Assembly: GCA_015063905.1 (NCBI GenBank)
Contig: SVTF01000001.1
Span: 1-64,000, forward strand
Reading direction: 5' to 3'
Length of the DNA: 64,000 nt
DNA from: Oscillospiraceae bacterium
Lineage (GTDB): Bacteria > Bacillota > Clostridia > Oscillospirales > CAG-272
Shown here: positions 25,155-33,755 of the stretch, one piece after another
How positions within the stretch are numbered: position 1 is the first letter of the stretch
Layout of the letters: the number at the start of each line of letters is the position of its first letter
Notes under the pieces: generated by a model
The model's input: only the letters and a program-made list of their open reading frames with translations
Told to the model about the DNA's origin: nothing
Databases searched by the model: none
Position numbers and translations under genes: made by a program

Positions 25155-25186
25155 AAAAGGAAAAGCGGAGCAAATGCTCCGCTTTT
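25155..25186 (-). terminator. Intrinsic terminator of cyuA
   Basis: 11-bp stem AAAAGCGGAGC / GCTCCGCTTTT (25161-25171 with 25176-25186) with T-rich tail on the minus strand. Confidence 0.88.
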
Positions 25187-25203
25187 GAGATTTATGTTGC
25201 GCA

Positions 25204-26487
25204 TCAACACGAGCCTGTCATAAGCTCGATTATCTTTTTATCGGTCTCTTTCATTCCTTCGTTGCCGAGGACGGAGATATTGTCGATGGTCTTCTCTACT
25301 CCGCGGCTTACAAGTCCGTCGCCTGCGTAAAATTCACAGCCCTCGCAGTACATTTCATAACCCATTATACCCGCGTCAACCGACATTACTATCTTCGCCG
25401 CGCAGGAAGCTTTCGCTCCGTCGCATATAATTCCGCTTGAAATAGCAAGGCTATTAACAATAGTGTGATTTATAGCATCAAGACTTCCGTCAAGCAGGTA
25501 GGCTATTCCCGCCCCCGCCCCCGCGCCCGCGCTGACCGCGCCGCAGTACGCCGAAAGACGTCCTATACCGTGCTTTAAATGCAGAGTTACGAGGTTTGAC
25601 ACAACAAGCGCGCGATAAAGCTCTTCCTCTGTCTTTTCGTGGTACTTGGCATACTCTATTACGGGCAGGCTTGCGGTCAATCCCTGATTTCCGCTTCCCG
25701 AGCAGATAACCACGGGCATATCGCAACCGCCCATACGGGCATCCGATCCCGCCGCCGCCGCGGCGCAAGCGCGTATTCTTATATCGTCGCCTCGCTTTAG
25801 CAAAACCTTGCCTATCCTTGCGCCGTAATCAACGTCCAGTCCCTGCTTGGATATAGCGGTGTTATATCTTATCTGTCTTGATATGACGTCCTCTACGTCG
25901 GATATATCCACAACGTTGGCAAAATCAACGATATCGCTTATTTTAAGCAGCTCGTAATCAACTCCGCACCCCTCATTTACATCTGCCCTGTATTTGCTAT
26001 CCATATAGGTACATTTGCCGTTCTCTATTATCTCTACGACGTTTGTATGCTCGTCTTCTATATGCACGGAGACCGAGTCTTCTCCCGCGCTGACCGTTAC
26101 CACAAGGTCAAGCACGTGCGCGCTTGAAAGCGGAGCTACACTGATCTCCATTTCACTCATCCGCGACGCAACACTCCGCGCTTGCTCACCGTCTACCTCC
26201 GATATTACCTCGAGATCGCGCTCGGCATCACCGTAAAAGATGCCAACCGCCGCCGCGGCCTCAAGTCCGCGGAGTCCGTTAGTGTGAGGGACTATAACGC
26301 TTTTTACGTTCTTTATTATATTTCCGCTTGCCTGAATGTAAACTCGTTTTGGCATAGTGCCAAGCAGCTCGCGCGCCTTTGCAGCGCAAAAAGCCACCGC
26401 GATGGGCTCGGTGCATCCCATAGCCACGACAAGCTCTCTTTTTAGTATCTCAACGTATGTTTTGTATGTAATACAGTTATTTTCCAT
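25204..26487 (-). CDS. cyuA: L-cysteine desulfidase / serine-dehydratase-alpha-like protein (UPF0597)
   Basis: Cytoplasmic iron-sulfur enzyme of the YhaM/CyuA family that breaks cysteine into pyruvate, sulfide and ammonia; 427 aa, normal length. Family landmarks: VAMGCTEPIAVAFCAAKA (first cluster Cys, near residue 25), MGGCDMPVVICSGSGNQGLTASLPV (near 252-276), and the C-terminal YEMYCEGCEFYAGDGLV with the remaining Cys ligands. It lies 67 bp downstream of guaB on the same strand, separated by a hairpin, with AAGGAAA as ribosome site and no obvious promoter of its own. The activity assignment rests on family knowledge; L-serine or another beta-substituted amino acid could be the true substrate. 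Confidence 0.82.
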   Translation of the reverse strand: MENNCITYKTYVEILKRELVVAMGCTEPIAVAFCAAKARELLGTMPKRVYIQASGNIIKNVKSVIVPHTNGLRGLEAAAAVGIFYGDAERDLEVISEVDGEQARSVASRMSEMEISVAPLSSAHVLDLVVTVSAGEDSVSVHIEDEHTNVVEIIENGKCTYMDSKYRADVNEGCGVDYELLKISDIVDFANVVDISDVEDVISRQIRYNTAISKQGLDVDYGARIGKVLLKRGDDIRIRACAAAAAGSDARMGGCDMPVVICSGSGNQGLTASLPVIEYAKYHEKTEEELYRALVVSNLVTLHLKHGIGRLSAYCGAVSAGAGAGAGIAYLLDGSLDAINHTIVNSLAISSGIICDGAKASCAAKIVMSVDAGIMGYEMYCEGCEFYAGDGLVSRGVEKTIDNISVLGNEGMKETDKKIIELMTGSC

Positions 26488-26509
26488 AAAGCTGTTTCCT
26501 TTGGCTTTT

Positions 26510-26541
26510 CAAAGGAAAGTCCGCAAGTTTAACTTACGGAC
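26510..26541 (-). terminator. Terminator-like hairpin between guaB and cyuA
   Basis: 10-bp stem GTCCGTAAGT / ACTTGCGGAC (26541-26532 with 26528-26519) followed by TTTCCTTTG on the minus strand. The T-tract is imperfect, so read-through into cyuA is plausible. Confidence 0.6.
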
Positions 26542-26554
26542 CTTCGCAATATTT

Positions 26555-28057
26555 TTACTTCAATGAGGTTTTATCCTTCTGAATAACGTCGTGCGCTCCG
26601 CCTTCGACTATACTTGTTGCCGATACCAGCGTAAGTGTTGCCTTTTCCTGAAGCTCGGGAATAGTCAGCGCGCCACAGTTGCACATGGTGGACTTGACTT
26701 TTGCAAGCGTCATCGCAACGTTATCCTTGAGGCTTCCCGCATAAGGAACGTAGGAGTCAACTCCCTCCTCAAACGAAAGCTTCTTGTCTCCGCCAAGGTC
26801 GTATCTCTGCCAGTTTCTCGCTCTTGCAGAGCCCTCGCCCCAATATTCCTTATAGTACGTGCCGCCAATGCTTACTTTGTTGGATGGCGACTCGTCAAAG
26901 CGTGCAAAATATCTGCCCAGCATTACAAAATCCGCGCCCATTGCAAGCGAGAGCGTGATGTGGTGGTCATAAACGATGCCGCCGTCCGAGCATACGGGAA
27001 CGTAGATGCCCGTTTCCTCAAAATATTTATCTCTCTCTGCGCACACCTCTATAAGCGCTGTTGCCTGTCCTCTGCCAATGCCCTTGGTCTCGCGCGTAAT
27101 GCAGATAGAACCGCCGCCGATACCGACCTTGATAAAGTCCGCGCCGCAATCGGCAAGGAATCTGAATCCCGCCGCGTCAACCACGTTGCCCGCGCCTATC
27201 TTTACGCTATCGCCGTAATTGTCGCGTACCCACTTGATGGTTCTCTCTTGCCACTCGGAAAATCCCTCGGACGAGTCGATACAAACAACGTCAACTCCCG
27301 CCTCAATAAGCGCGGGAATTCTCTCTGCATAGTCACGGGTGTTGATTCCCGCGCCTACAACGTATCTCTTTTGCTTATCAAGCAATTCGTTGGGGTTCTG
27401 CTTGTGGCTATCGTAATCCTTGCGGAAAACGAACGCATAAAGCTTTTGATCCTCGGTTATTATGGGAAGGCTATTAAGCTTATTATCCCAAATTATATCG
27501 TTAGCCTCTTTAAGCGTGGTTCCCACCTTCGCGGTCACCAGCTTATCAAAGGGTGTCATAAACTCGCTTACCTTTGTATCCTTGTCCATGCGGCTGACTC
27601 GATAATCTCTGCTCGTTACTATTCCAACAAGCTTGCCGTCTGCTGTGCCGTCATCGGTAACCGCAACCGTGGAATGTCCTGTTTTTTCCTTAAGCGCGAT
27701 AACCTCCGCCAAGGTCGCGTCGGGACGAATATTGGAATCACTCACAACAAAGCCCGCCTTGTGATCCTTTGCTCGCTTTACCATCGCCGCCTGGTCCTCT
27801 ATCGACTGCGAGCCGTATATAAAGGATACGCCGCCCTCGGTTGCCAGCGCAACTGCAAGTCTATCTCCCGAAACCGACTGCATTATTGCCGAAACCATAG
27901 GAATATTCATCGTTATTGCGGATGTTTCGCCCTTTTTATATCTGACAAGCGGAGTTTTAAGACTTACGTTTGCGGGAATACACTCGCTTGAAGAATATCC
28001 GGGAATAAGAAGATATTCATTAAATGTATGTGAGGGTTCGTTTATAAATTTCGCCAT
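26555..28057 (-). CDS. guaB: IMP dehydrogenase
   Basis: Oxidises IMP to XMP with NAD, the committed step of GMP synthesis; 500 aa. A TIM-barrel catalytic domain is interrupted by two CBS domains (about residues 100-220, with STVAVTDDG and [10 protein letters not shown]). The catalytic Cys is Cys319 in [26 protein letters not shown] sequence. Most bacterial enzymes have GPGSICTTR there, so this belongs to a variant subfamily (G-G-S-I-C-I-T-R). [24 protein letters not shown] is the later IMP-binding strand. Start ATG 28057 with a GGAGG upstream. It follows glyA by 30 nt with no terminator, suggesting a glyA-guaB transcript that links one-carbon and purine supply. Confidence 0.9.
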   Translation of the reverse strand: MAKFINEPSHTFNEYLLIPGYSSSECIPANVSLKTPLVRYKKGETSAITMNIPMVSAIMQSVSGDRLAVALATEGGVSFIYGSQSIEDQAAMVKRAKDHKAGFVVSDSNIRPDATLAEVIALKEKTGHSTVAVTDDGTADGKLVGIVTSRDYRVSRMDKDTKVSEFMTPFDKLVTAKVGTTLKEANDIIWDNKLNSLPIITEDQKLYAFVFRKDYDSHKQNPNELLDKQKRYVVGAGINTRDYAERIPALIEAGVDVVCIDSSEGFSEWQERTIKWVRDNYGDSVKIGAGNVVDAAGFRFLADCGADFIKVGIGGGSICITRETKGIGRGQATALIEVCAERDKYFEETGIYVPVCSDGGIVYDHHITLSLAMGADFVMLGRYFARFDESPSNKVSIGGTYYKEYWGEGSARARNWQRYDLGGDKKLSFEEGVDSYVPYAGSLKDNVAMTLAKVKSTMCNCGALTIPELQEKATLTLVSATSIVEGGAHDVIQKDKTSLK

Positions 28058-28087
28058 TTCTATATATCCTCCGTTTTATTTCATCCT

Positions 28088-29326
28088 TTAATTGTATATG
28101 GGATACTTTTCGCAAAGAGCGATAACTTCGCTTGTGATCTGTTGCTTATTTGCCTCAAAATCAGTTGCGCAAAGCTTGAGCCACCTGGCAATCATTCTCA
28201 TCTCATCCTCGCCGAAGCCACGCGTGGTAACTGCGGGAGTGCCCACACGGATTCCGCTTGTTACAAAAGGCTTTTCGGGATCGTTAGGAATAGCGTTCTT
28301 GTTTACGGTAATATGCACCTCGTCAAGACGATGCTCCATTTCCTTACCTGTTACTCCAAAGGGACGGAGATCTATAAGCATAAGATGGTTATCGGTGTCG
28401 CCCGAAACTATGCTAAAGCCCTCTTGCTTGAGCGCTTCACAAAGCACCTTGGCGTTCTTGACTATATTAGTCTGATACTCTTTGAACTCGGGGGTAAGTG
28501 CCTCCCCGAGAGCTACCGCTTTTGCAGCGATAATGTGCATTAAGGGTCCGCCCTGTGTACCCGGGAAAACCGCTTTATCTATCTTTTGCGCAAGCTCCGA
28601 TTTGCAGAGTATCAAGCCTCCGCGAGGACCGCGAAGCGTCTTGTGGGTAGTTGTAGTCACAACGTCCGCGTAAGGAACGGGACTTGGATGAAGTCCTGCT
28701 GCAACAAGTCCTGCGATATGAGCCATATCGACCATAAAGTAAGCTCCAACCTCGTGACAGATGTCGGCTATCTTTTCAAAGTCGATAGTTCTTGAGTACG
28801 CGCTTGCGCCCGCGATTATCATCTTGGGCTTACATTCGAGCGCGGTTGCTCTGATGGCATCGTAATCGAGCATCTCTGTATCATCAGACACGCTATAAGG
28901 AACTATGTTGAAATATTTACCCGAAATATTAACAGGTGAACCGTGAGAAAGGTGTCCGCCGTGGGCAAGGTTAAGACCCATTACCGTGTCTCCGGGTTGC
29001 AATAAAGCAAAAAATACCGCGAGATTTGCGGAAGCTCCGCTATGTGGCTGTACGTTTGCATGCTCTGCTCCAAAAAGCTGCTTTGCACGGTCACGCGCGA
29101 TATTCTCTACGATATCAACGCACTGACAGCCGCCATAGTAACGCTTACCGGGAAATCCCTCGGCATACTTATTTGTGAGAACCGTTCCCGCAGCCAAAAG
29201 CACTGCCTTTGAAACGATGTTCTCCGATGCTATAAGCTCGATATTGTGCTGCTGACGCTCAAGCTCAAGTGTACAAGCGTCATAAACCTCTTTGTCGTAA
29301 TTCACCAACTCATCAAAAAAGTTCAT
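28088..29326 (-). CDS. glyA: Serine hydroxymethyltransferase
   Basis: PLP enzyme that interconverts serine and glycine, loading tetrahydrofolate with a one-carbon unit; 412 aa, usual length. Landmarks: [51 protein letters not shown], and the PLP-lysine segment [16 protein letters not shown] (near 220-235). The catalytic residues follow the usual pattern. It has its own promoter at 29377-29405 and is likely transcribed with guaB. Confidence 0.97.
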   Translation of the reverse strand: MNFFDELVNYDKEVYDACTLELERQQHNIELIASENIVSKAVLLAAGTVLTNKYAEGFPGKRYYGGCQCVDIVENIARDRAKQLFGAEHANVQPHSGASANLAVFFALLQPGDTVMGLNLAHGGHLSHGSPVNISGKYFNIVPYSVSDDTEMLDYDAIRATALECKPKMIIAGASAYSRTIDFEKIADICHEVGAYFMVDMAHIAGLVAAGLHPSPVPYADVVTTTTHKTLRGPRGGLILCKSELAQKIDKAVFPGTQGGPLMHIIAAKAVALGEALTPEFKEYQTNIVKNAKVLCEALKQEGFSIVSGDTDNHLMLIDLRPFGVTGKEMEHRLDEVHITVNKNAIPNDPEKPFVTSGIRVGTPAVTTRGFGEDEMRMIARWLKLCATDFEANKQQITSEVIALCEKYPIYN

Positions 29327-29376
29327 TGTAACCCTATCCTTTCATTTGCTATAATGAAATAATATTATTACGTCCA

Positions 29377-29405
29377 ATTATACTACATTTCAGCAAAAAA
29401 GTCAA
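29377..29405 (-). promoter_or_regulatory. sigma-A promoter of glyA
   Basis: TTGACT (29405-29400), 17-bp spacer, TATAAT (29382-29377). The roughly 160 bp to the divergent amidase gene hold only AT-rich sequence and a weak -10-like TATACT near 29540; I see no PurR-type site with confidence. Confidence 0.8.
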
Positions 29406-29563
29406 CAGATAATTACAAATTTGATATTTTTGTCAATCCTGACAAAAGACGTTTTCAATCCGCAGATTACTTGTTTTTTTCGCACAACTGAAGGCTTATC
29501 CCGTCATAAAAATCCTCGGCGCGCAGTAATAATATTATATACTGTTTTCGGGAGGCTGTTTCA

Positions 29564-30301
29564 ATGAATATCGGTTACGTTTTAAGGCTTGTGGCATTTT
29601 TCATCATATCTGCATTATTATGTACGGCTCTTTGTCTGTTTTTCGGTGTTTTTCAACCCGACACCTCCCTGCCGTCGTCATCCGCAGCCGCACTTTCATA
29701 TAAAACCGTGATCATTGACGCCGGTCACGGCGGAGAAGATGGCGGAGCTTCAAGTGCCTCGGGACTTGTTGAAAAAGACCTGAATTTAGAGATATCAACC
29801 ATACTTTGCGATATGTTGCGTGCGGCGGGTGTGGACGTTGTTATGACAAGGACCGATGACCGATTATTATACGATCGCAACGTCGATTATCACGGGCGCA
29901 AGAAAAAGCTGGATCTTGCCGCGCGCCTCGAGGTTGCTAAAACATACGAGGAGAGCATTTTTATAAGCATACATATGAATTCATTTTCCGACCCTAAATA
30001 CTCGGGACTTCAGGTGTGGTATTCACCAAACGACCCATCTTCTACAGTACTCGCGCAAATGATACAAAGCAATGTAAAATCCAAGCTCCAACCCAATAAT
30101 AACAGAAAAATCAAGGCTGCTGACTCCAAAATATTCCTTTTGGACAATGCTATTTCTCCCTCTGTTCTTATCGAGTGTGGCTTCCTATCAAACGCGGAGG
30201 AAGCGGCAAAATTCGAGAATACTGAATACAAAAGACAGCTTGCGTTCACTATTTTCGTATCGATAATGAGTTTTCTTGATAAAGAGGCTTTTTCTTCTTG
30301 A
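29564..30301 (+). CDS. N-acetylmuramoyl-L-alanine amidase, CwlD-like (Amidase_3)
   Basis: Zinc amidase that cuts the bond between muramic acid and the stem peptide of peptidoglycan, 245 aa. One N-terminal TM anchor or signal segment (residues 7-30) is followed by the Amidase_3 catalytic domain: VIIDAGHGGEDGGA (zinc His), LVEKDLNLEIS (zinc Glu), FISIHMNSF (zinc His) and SVLIECGFLSNAEEA (catalytic Glu) near the end. Size and single domain resemble CwlD, which makes muramic-lactam in spore cortex. That role would fit the sporulation genes at 59-64 kb, but vegetative AmiC-type function is not excluded. GGGAGG ribosome site. The stop overlaps the -35 box of the pnuC promoter. Confidence 0.88.
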   Translation: MNIGYVLRLVAFFIISALLCTALCLFFGVFQPDTSLPSSSAAALSYKTVIIDAGHGGEDGGASSASGLVEKDLNLEISTILCDMLRAAGVDVVMTRTDDRLLYDRNVDYHGRKKKLDLAARLEVAKTYEESIFISIHMNSFSDPKYSGLQVWYSPNDPSSTVLAQMIQSNVKSKLQPNNNRKIKAADSKIFLLDNAISPSVLIECGFLSNAEEAAKFENTEYKRQLAFTIFVSIMSFLDKEAFSS

Positions 30302-30326
30302 CAAAATACGTTTCCTGATATATAAT
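30298..30326 (+). promoter_or_regulatory. Consensus sigma-A promoter of the pnuC leader
   Basis: TTGACA (30298-30303), 17-bp spacer, TATAAT (30321-30326): perfect boxes. The -35 overlaps the amidase stop codon. Confidence 0.9.
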
Positions 30327-30332
30327 ACGGAT

Positions 30333-30425
30333 GAACAGAATAAATACTGCCACCGGGTAGGTAATGCAAAGCATTCGTTAGCGCATCGTTAGGTCTTTGA
30401 AGATGTGCTCGCGAATGCTTTTTTT
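30333..30425 (+). promoter_or_regulatory. pnuC leader with terminator and competing hairpin (candidate riboswitch)
   Basis: The leader can form a small hairpin CTGCC/GGTAG (30347-30360). A second, AATGC/GCATT (30363-30375), uses the 5' arm of the following terminator. That terminator pairs AGCATTCG with CGAATGCT (30370-30377, 30412-30419), and inside it AGCGCATC with GATGTGCT, followed by a T7 run just before the AGGAG site. Mutually exclusive pairings of this kind are typical of attenuators. I could not match it to a known aptamer. Confidence 0.6.
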
Positions 30426-30434
30426 AGGAGTATT

Positions 30435-31124
30435 ATGAAAATAAAAGTATTAAACTATTTTTCAAAATTCGAAATTGTGCTTTGGATATGCTCCGAGGCG
30501 TTAATAATCATATCTTTTTTGATATTCGGTCAAGGTGACTTGCTCACGCTCTGCGCGTCGCTCATAGGAATAACGTCGTTGATTCTCAATGCCAAGGGAA
30601 ACCCAATAGGACAGGCTCTGATGGTAATTTTCAGCTTGCTTTACGGCATAATATCATATTCGTTTGAATACTTTGGCGAAATGGCAACTTATCTCGGCAT
30701 GACCGCGCCGATGGCGCTTATTGCGCTAATATCGTGGATCAAGAATCCTTATAAGAACAATAAAAGCGAGGTCAAGGTAAACGAAATATCCAAAAAAGAA
30801 TGGATATTCGCCGCCCTCCTGACTGCTGCGGTAACCGTTGCGTTTTACTTTATTTTAAAAGCCTTTGGAACGGCAAATCTACTCCCAAGTACACTATCTG
30901 TCACTACGAGCTTTATCGCGGCTTATCTTACCTTCCGCAGAAGCCCATATTTTGCGCTCGCCTACGCCGCAAACGACGTCATTCTGATAATTTTATGGGT
31001 GCTGGCATCCTTCAGCAAGCCATCCTATATTTCAGTGGTGGTTTGCTTTGCGGTGTTCCTCATAAACGACACCTACGGCTTTATTTGCTGGCAAAAAATG
31101 AAAAAAAGACAAGCCCAAGGTTAA
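30435..31124 (+). CDS. pnuC: PnuC-family nicotinamide riboside / vitamin transporter (229 aa)
   Basis: Facilitates uptake of nicotinamide riboside, or in some members another vitamin precursor, which is then trapped by phosphorylation. About seven TM helices are visible in the hydrophobic profile, with the PnuC-type beginning YFSKFEIVLWICSEALIIISF, a middle loop of Lys/Glu-rich sequence, and the conserved C-terminal NDTYGFICWQKMKKRQ. The start ATG 30435 has TTAGGAG directly upstream. No NadR-type kinase or nad gene is adjacent, so substrate assignment rests on family. Control by the leader attenuator is likely. Confidence 0.88.
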   Translation: MKIKVLNYFSKFEIVLWICSEALIIISFLIFGQGDLLTLCASLIGITSLILNAKGNPIGQALMVIFSLLYGIISYSFEYFGEMATYLGMTAPMALIALISWIKNPYKNNKSEVKVNEISKKEWIFAALLTAAVTVAFYFILKAFGTANLLPSTLSVTTSFIAAYLTFRRSPYFALAYAANDVILIILWVLASFSKPSYISVVVCFAVFLINDTYGFICWQKMKKRQAQG

Positions 31125-31158
31125 AAAACACCCGCAACGCAAGTTGCGGGTGTTTTTT
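31123..31158. terminator. Bidirectional terminator between pnuC and RluA genes
   Basis: 10-bp stem CACCCGCAAC / GTTGCGGGTG (31129-31138 with 31143-31152), GCAA loop, extended by A6/T6 runs. Confidence 0.92.
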
Positions 31159-31159
31159 C

Positions 31160-31825
31160 TTATAAATCAAACAAATTCCACGGATATTCGTGTGGCGGCA
31201 GGCTCTTTGCGCCCACCGTTTTGCGCGTTTTGGGATGTATGATCTCTATTTTGTGCGCCCAAAGAGCAAGGCTTGCGCGATTGTCGCGGCTTCCGTATTT
31301 TCCGTCGCCCAAGATCTGCATTTTACGCGATGCAAGCTGCACTCTTATCTGGTGCGTTCTGCCCGTGATAAGCCTTACCTTGACAAGCGACACCACACGT
31401 CCGCCCTCAAGCGCGCGGCTGTCCACAAGCTCGTACGTTGCACGTGCCTCCTTGACTCCCGATCTTTTTTTATCCACAACAAAGGATTTATTTTTTCTTT
31501 TGTCGTGGTACAGAAGATCGCAAAACTCGCCGCTATCCTCCGTCGGTCTTCCCTCCACTATGGCAAGATATTCCTTTATATGCTCCGCCGACTGTATCGC
31601 CTCGCACAGCTTGCCCGTCAGCTCCTTGGACTTTGAATAAACGATGACACCGCCCGTTGCCGTGTCAAGACGGTGGACAAGCCCGACGTATCCGTCATCT
31701 CCCTTTGCTCGTCTGTAAGCCTCAAGTAAAGTTAGCATATCCTCGCCACTCTCGCTTGCCTGCGACGATACGCCCACGGGCTTTTCGCATATCATTAAAT
31801 AATCATCTTCGTACAGTATTTTCAC
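31160..31825 (-). CDS. RluA-family pseudouridine synthase, no S4 domain (221 aa)
   Basis: Pseudouridine synthase lacking the S4 domain, resembling the short RluA-type enzymes of Firmicutes. The catalytic Asp lies in LVHRLDTATGGVIVYSK (near 55-70). The second conserved motif is LITGRTHQIRVQLASRKMQILGDGKYG-like (near 155-180). The start is taken as GTG 31823-31825, since TTGGAG lies 7 nt upstream; the longer ATG frame has no ribosome site. No promoter is obvious in the short upstream gap. Target RNA unknown. Confidence 0.85.
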   Translation of the reverse strand: MKILYEDDYLMICEKPVGVSSQASESGEDMLTLLEAYRRAKGDDGYVGLVHRLDTATGGVIVYSKSKELTGKLCEAIQSAEHIKEYLAIVEGRPTEDSGEFCDLLYHDKRKNKSFVVDKKRSGVKEARATYELVDSRALEGGRVVSLVKVRLITGRTHQIRVQLASRKMQILGDGKYGSRDNRASLALWAHKIEIIHPKTRKTVGAKSLPPHEYPWNLFDL

Positions 31826-31921
31826 AAGATTACTCCAAAAGCAAAATGTATATACCAATTATATCATATATTCTAAAAAAAACAACACCGCATAATGCAA
31901 AATTCAAAGGTCGCAAGCAAA

Positions 31922-31957
31922 AATAAATAAAGGGTGCATTTGCACCCTTTATTTATT
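31922..31957 (-). terminator. Intrinsic terminator of rplU-prp-rpmA operon
   Basis: Long stem with core AGGGTGCA / TGCACCCT (31931-31938 with 31941-31948), extended by AATAAATAA/TTATTTATT on both flanks. It is 10 nt past the rpmA stop. Confidence 0.88.
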
Positions 31958-31967
31958 CGTGGCGGAA

Positions 31968-32246
31968 TTAGTCAGCGTATACGCTAACCTGCTTCTTTCC
32001 GCCTACCTTATGCTCAAACTTAACTCTACCGTCGATAAGAGCGAAGAGCGTGTCATCCTTACCGATACCAACGTTGTTACCGGGATGGATAGCCGTTCCT
32101 CTCTGTCTTACGAGGATATTGCCGGCAAGAACTGCCTGACCGTCAGCTCTCTTAACACCAAGTCTCTTGGACTCGCTGTCACGACCGTTCTTGGTCGAGC
32201 CGACACCCTTCTTATGAGCAAAGAACTGTAAACTAAGCTTTACCAT
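31968..32246 (-). CDS. rpmA: 50S ribosomal protein L27 (with Prp-cleaved N-terminus)
   Basis: Large-subunit protein reaching the peptidyl-transferase centre, 92 aa. It begins [20 protein letters not shown]: the extension before A-H-K-K-G ending in QFF is the Firmicutes signal removed by the protease Prp. The core continues with [18 protein letters not shown] and [13 protein letters not shown]. The start is ATG 32246; a frame 14 codons longer reads through the ribosome site. Last gene of rplU-prp-rpmA. Confidence 0.97.
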   Translation of the reverse strand: MVKLSLQFFAHKKGVGSTKNGRDSESKRLGVKRADGQAVLAGNILVRQRGTAIHPGNNVGIGKDDTLFALIDGRVKFEHKVGGKKQVSVYAD

Positions 32247-32302
32247 TATCTTTACCTCCTGATAATAATCTGTTGTTTGTGTGCGCATTTTGCGCTCTGT
32301 TG

Positions 32303-32671
32303 TTACGACTCTGCGTCGTACGGTCTGTCGATGATTGATACGTCCAGATAATCGTAGTATTCCTCTAACATATCCTCGATCTGCTTATAATACGCCAAGA
32401 ATATTCCCGACACCGCATATCTCTTAAGCTCGTCCTCCTCAAATTCGGGAAGCGCCGCCTTCGACGTTACGCGGATATTAGTGGTCTTCTCGTCGATAGT
32501 GTAATCGACCGAAGATGAATACGCAACCTCTACGGTATTGATTATAAGCATCGTCATTGCGGAAAGCGCCGCGCAAAGCACGTCGTCGCCTTGTTCACCA
32601 AAGCCCGTATGTCCTTGCTCCTCAAAGCCGTAAAAAATGCCGTCATTTCTGAAAAATACTATTTTTGTCAT
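32303..32671 (-). CDS. prp: Ribosomal-processing cysteine protease Prp
   Basis: Cysteine protease that cuts the N-terminal extension from L27, essential in Firmicutes that carry it; 122 aa. The catalytic His and Cys lie in [20 protein letters not shown] (His21 and Cys34, approximately), the classic GHA/T-x-x-C-A-x-S pattern of the family. It sits between rplU and rpmA as in Bacillus and Staphylococcus, and the substrate motif QFF-A is present in the adjacent L27. Confidence 0.93.
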   Translation of the reverse strand: MTKIVFFRNDGIFYGFEEQGHTGFGEQGDDVLCAALSAMTMLIINTVEVAYSSSVDYTIDEKTTNIRVTSKAALPEFEEDELKRYAVSGIFLAYYKQIEDMLEEYYDYLDVSIIDRPYDAES

Positions 32672-32677
32672 AGCAAA

Positions 32678-32989
32678 TTAACCTACGATAGATGTGATCT
32701 GAACCTTGGTGTAAGGCTGACGGTGACCGATCTTCTTCTTGGAGTCCTTCTTGGACTTGTACTTAAGAACATAGATCTTCTTGCCCTTACCGTTCTTAAC
32801 GACAGTACCCTTAACAACAGCACCCTCAACTGTGGGAGTGCCTGCCTTGAAGCCTGCCTCGGTTGACAAAGCTACTACCTTGTCAAACACGATCTCGTCG
32901 TTTTCTGCGCAGTCAAGCTTCTCAACAAAGATAATATCCTGCTCCGTTACTTTGTACTGCTTTCCGCCGGTTTCGATTATTGCAAACAC
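32678..32989 (-). CDS. rplU: 50S ribosomal protein L21
   Basis: Large-subunit protein, 103 aa with a GTG start at 32987-32989 behind GAGAGGTG. It reads (V/M)[24 protein letters not shown], then [25 protein letters not shown] and ends [19 protein letters not shown], all typical of L21. The longer frame upstream lies in the leader and is not used. First gene of rplU-prp-rpmA, under a consensus promoter and a roughly 90-nt leader. Confidence 0.96.
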   Translation of the reverse strand: MFAIIETGGKQYKVTEQDIIFVEKLDCAENDEIVFDKVVALSTEAGFKAGTPTVEGAVVKGTVVKNGKGKKIYVLKYKSKKDSKKKIGHRQPYTKVQITSIVG

Positions 32990-33081
32990 GAAAAGCACCT
33001 CTCTTTCATTAAGTCTCGCTATGATGGCGACCCCGTTTTTCAAGAAAAAACGGCGCACTTAAAAGAGCCATTTTTATGCGG
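32990..33081 (-). promoter_or_regulatory. rplU leader, candidate L21 leader element
   Basis: Roughly 90-nt leader with an A/T-rich hairpin around GCCGTTTTTTC-TTGAAAAACGG (near 33058-33036) and a downstream GCGACC/GGTCGC-like segment. L21 autoregulatory leaders are known upstream of rplU in Firmicutes. The identification is from position and length; the consensus was not aligned. Confidence 0.45.
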
Positions 33082-33087
33082 CAAATT

Positions 33088-33116
33088 ATTATACCATTAA
33101 CAAACTCTTTTGTCAA
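33088..33116 (-). promoter_or_regulatory. Consensus sigma-A promoter of rplU operon
   Basis: TTGACA (33116-33111), 17-bp spacer, TATAAT (33093-33088). Confidence 0.9.
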
Positions 33117-33173
33117 GTCTTTTTTCATTTTTTTAAAAAAAATCTCAAAAATTCCCCTTTACCGCGATTTTTC

Positions 33174-33202
33174 TTGACACGCAAGCGTTTTTATTCTATA
33201 AT
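33174..33202 (+). promoter_or_regulatory. Orphan consensus promoter facing rplS
   Basis: TTGACA (33174-33179), 17-bp spacer, TATAAT (33197-33202) on the plus strand. No plus-strand gene follows. The predicted start site falls at the rplS terminator hairpin (33208-33237) and the transcript would run antisense into rplS. Confidence 0.7.
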
Positions 33203-33207
33203 CAAAC

Positions 33208-33237
33208 ATAGGAGAGCAGAATAATCTGCTCTCCTAT
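33208..33237. terminator. Hairpin downstream of rplS
   Basis: Perfect 13-bp stem ATAGGAGAGCAGA / TCTGCTCTCCTAT with a 4-nt loop. T-tracts on either side are weak, so termination strength is uncertain in both directions. Confidence 0.65.
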
Positions 33238-33254
33238 ATTTATTAGACAAAGAA

Positions 33255-33608
33255 TTATGCCTTTGTACCAATATCTTCTTTAACCTTAGAAGCTTTTCCA
33301 ACTCTGCCACGAAGGTAGTAAAGCTTAGCGCGGCGAACCTTACCCTTACGGATAACGTCAACTGCTACTACGTTGGGAGAGTGGAGGGGGAACGTTTTTT
33401 CAACGCCGCATCCGTAAGCTATTCTTCTTACGGTGAAAGTAGAAGAAATGCCTGCTTCGTGACGTGCGATGACTGTACCCTCGTACATCTGAATTCTTTC
33501 TCTTGTACCCTCTACGATCTTGTTGTGTACACGAACGGTGTCACCGATTTTGAACTGGGGTACCTCTGTTTTGAGTTGCTCGTTTGTAAAAGCCTTAATA
33601 AGATCCAT
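33255..33608 (-). CDS. rplS: 50S ribosomal protein L19
   Basis: Large-subunit protein at the 30S interface, 117 aa. Sequence [20 protein letters not shown], then [20 protein letters not shown] and the basic end [22 protein letters not shown] are typical, though [20 protein letters not shown] carries a Cys-free core variant of the usual RKISYGVGVERTFPL with an extra Cys. The start is ATG 33608 with GGAGGG upstream; a longer frame covers the leader. It stands alone rather than next to trmD/rimM. Confidence 0.96.
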   Translation of the reverse strand: MDLIKAFTNEQLKTEVPQFKIGDTVRVHNKIVEGTRERIQMYEGTVIARHEAGISSTFTVRRIAYGCGVEKTFPLHSPNVVAVDVIRKGKVRRAKLYYLRGRVGKASKVKEDIGTKA

Positions 33609-33685
33609 AAAGCCCTCCTTAAATCTAGGATGTTCATGCGAGCATTGCAGCGGACCACCCTTTTTCTTTTGTGTTTTCACACGCG
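33609..33685 (-). promoter_or_regulatory. rplS leader, candidate L19 leader element
   Basis: About 75-nt leader with GGTGGTCCGCTGC, a CATGAACATCC segment and then AAGGAGG. This order resembles the L19 leader known from Firmicutes. A covariance-model match was not run. Confidence 0.5.
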
Positions 33686-33691
33686 GGATAT

Positions 33692-33720
33692 ATTATAACA
33701 TATTCGAATTGATTTTGCAA
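33692..33720 (-). promoter_or_regulatory. sigma-A promoter of rplS
   Basis: TTGCAA (33720-33715), 17-bp spacer, TATAAT (33697-33692). Confidence 0.85.
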
Positions 33721-33755
33721 GCGATTGGCGCAAAAAAGTATGAATATTTTGTAAA

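Noticed and set aside
26591..27991. 466-codon plus-strand ORF antisense to guaB
   Set aside because: Lies wholly inside guaB, has no ribosome site, and its sequence is low-complexity Arg/Ala/Cys text with no domain; a shadow of codon usage.
30333..30425. NAD(+)-II, c-di-GMP-I or THF riboswitch upstream of pnuC
   Set aside because: GTAGGTA resembles fragments of these classes, but the other conserved segments are missing or in the wrong order.
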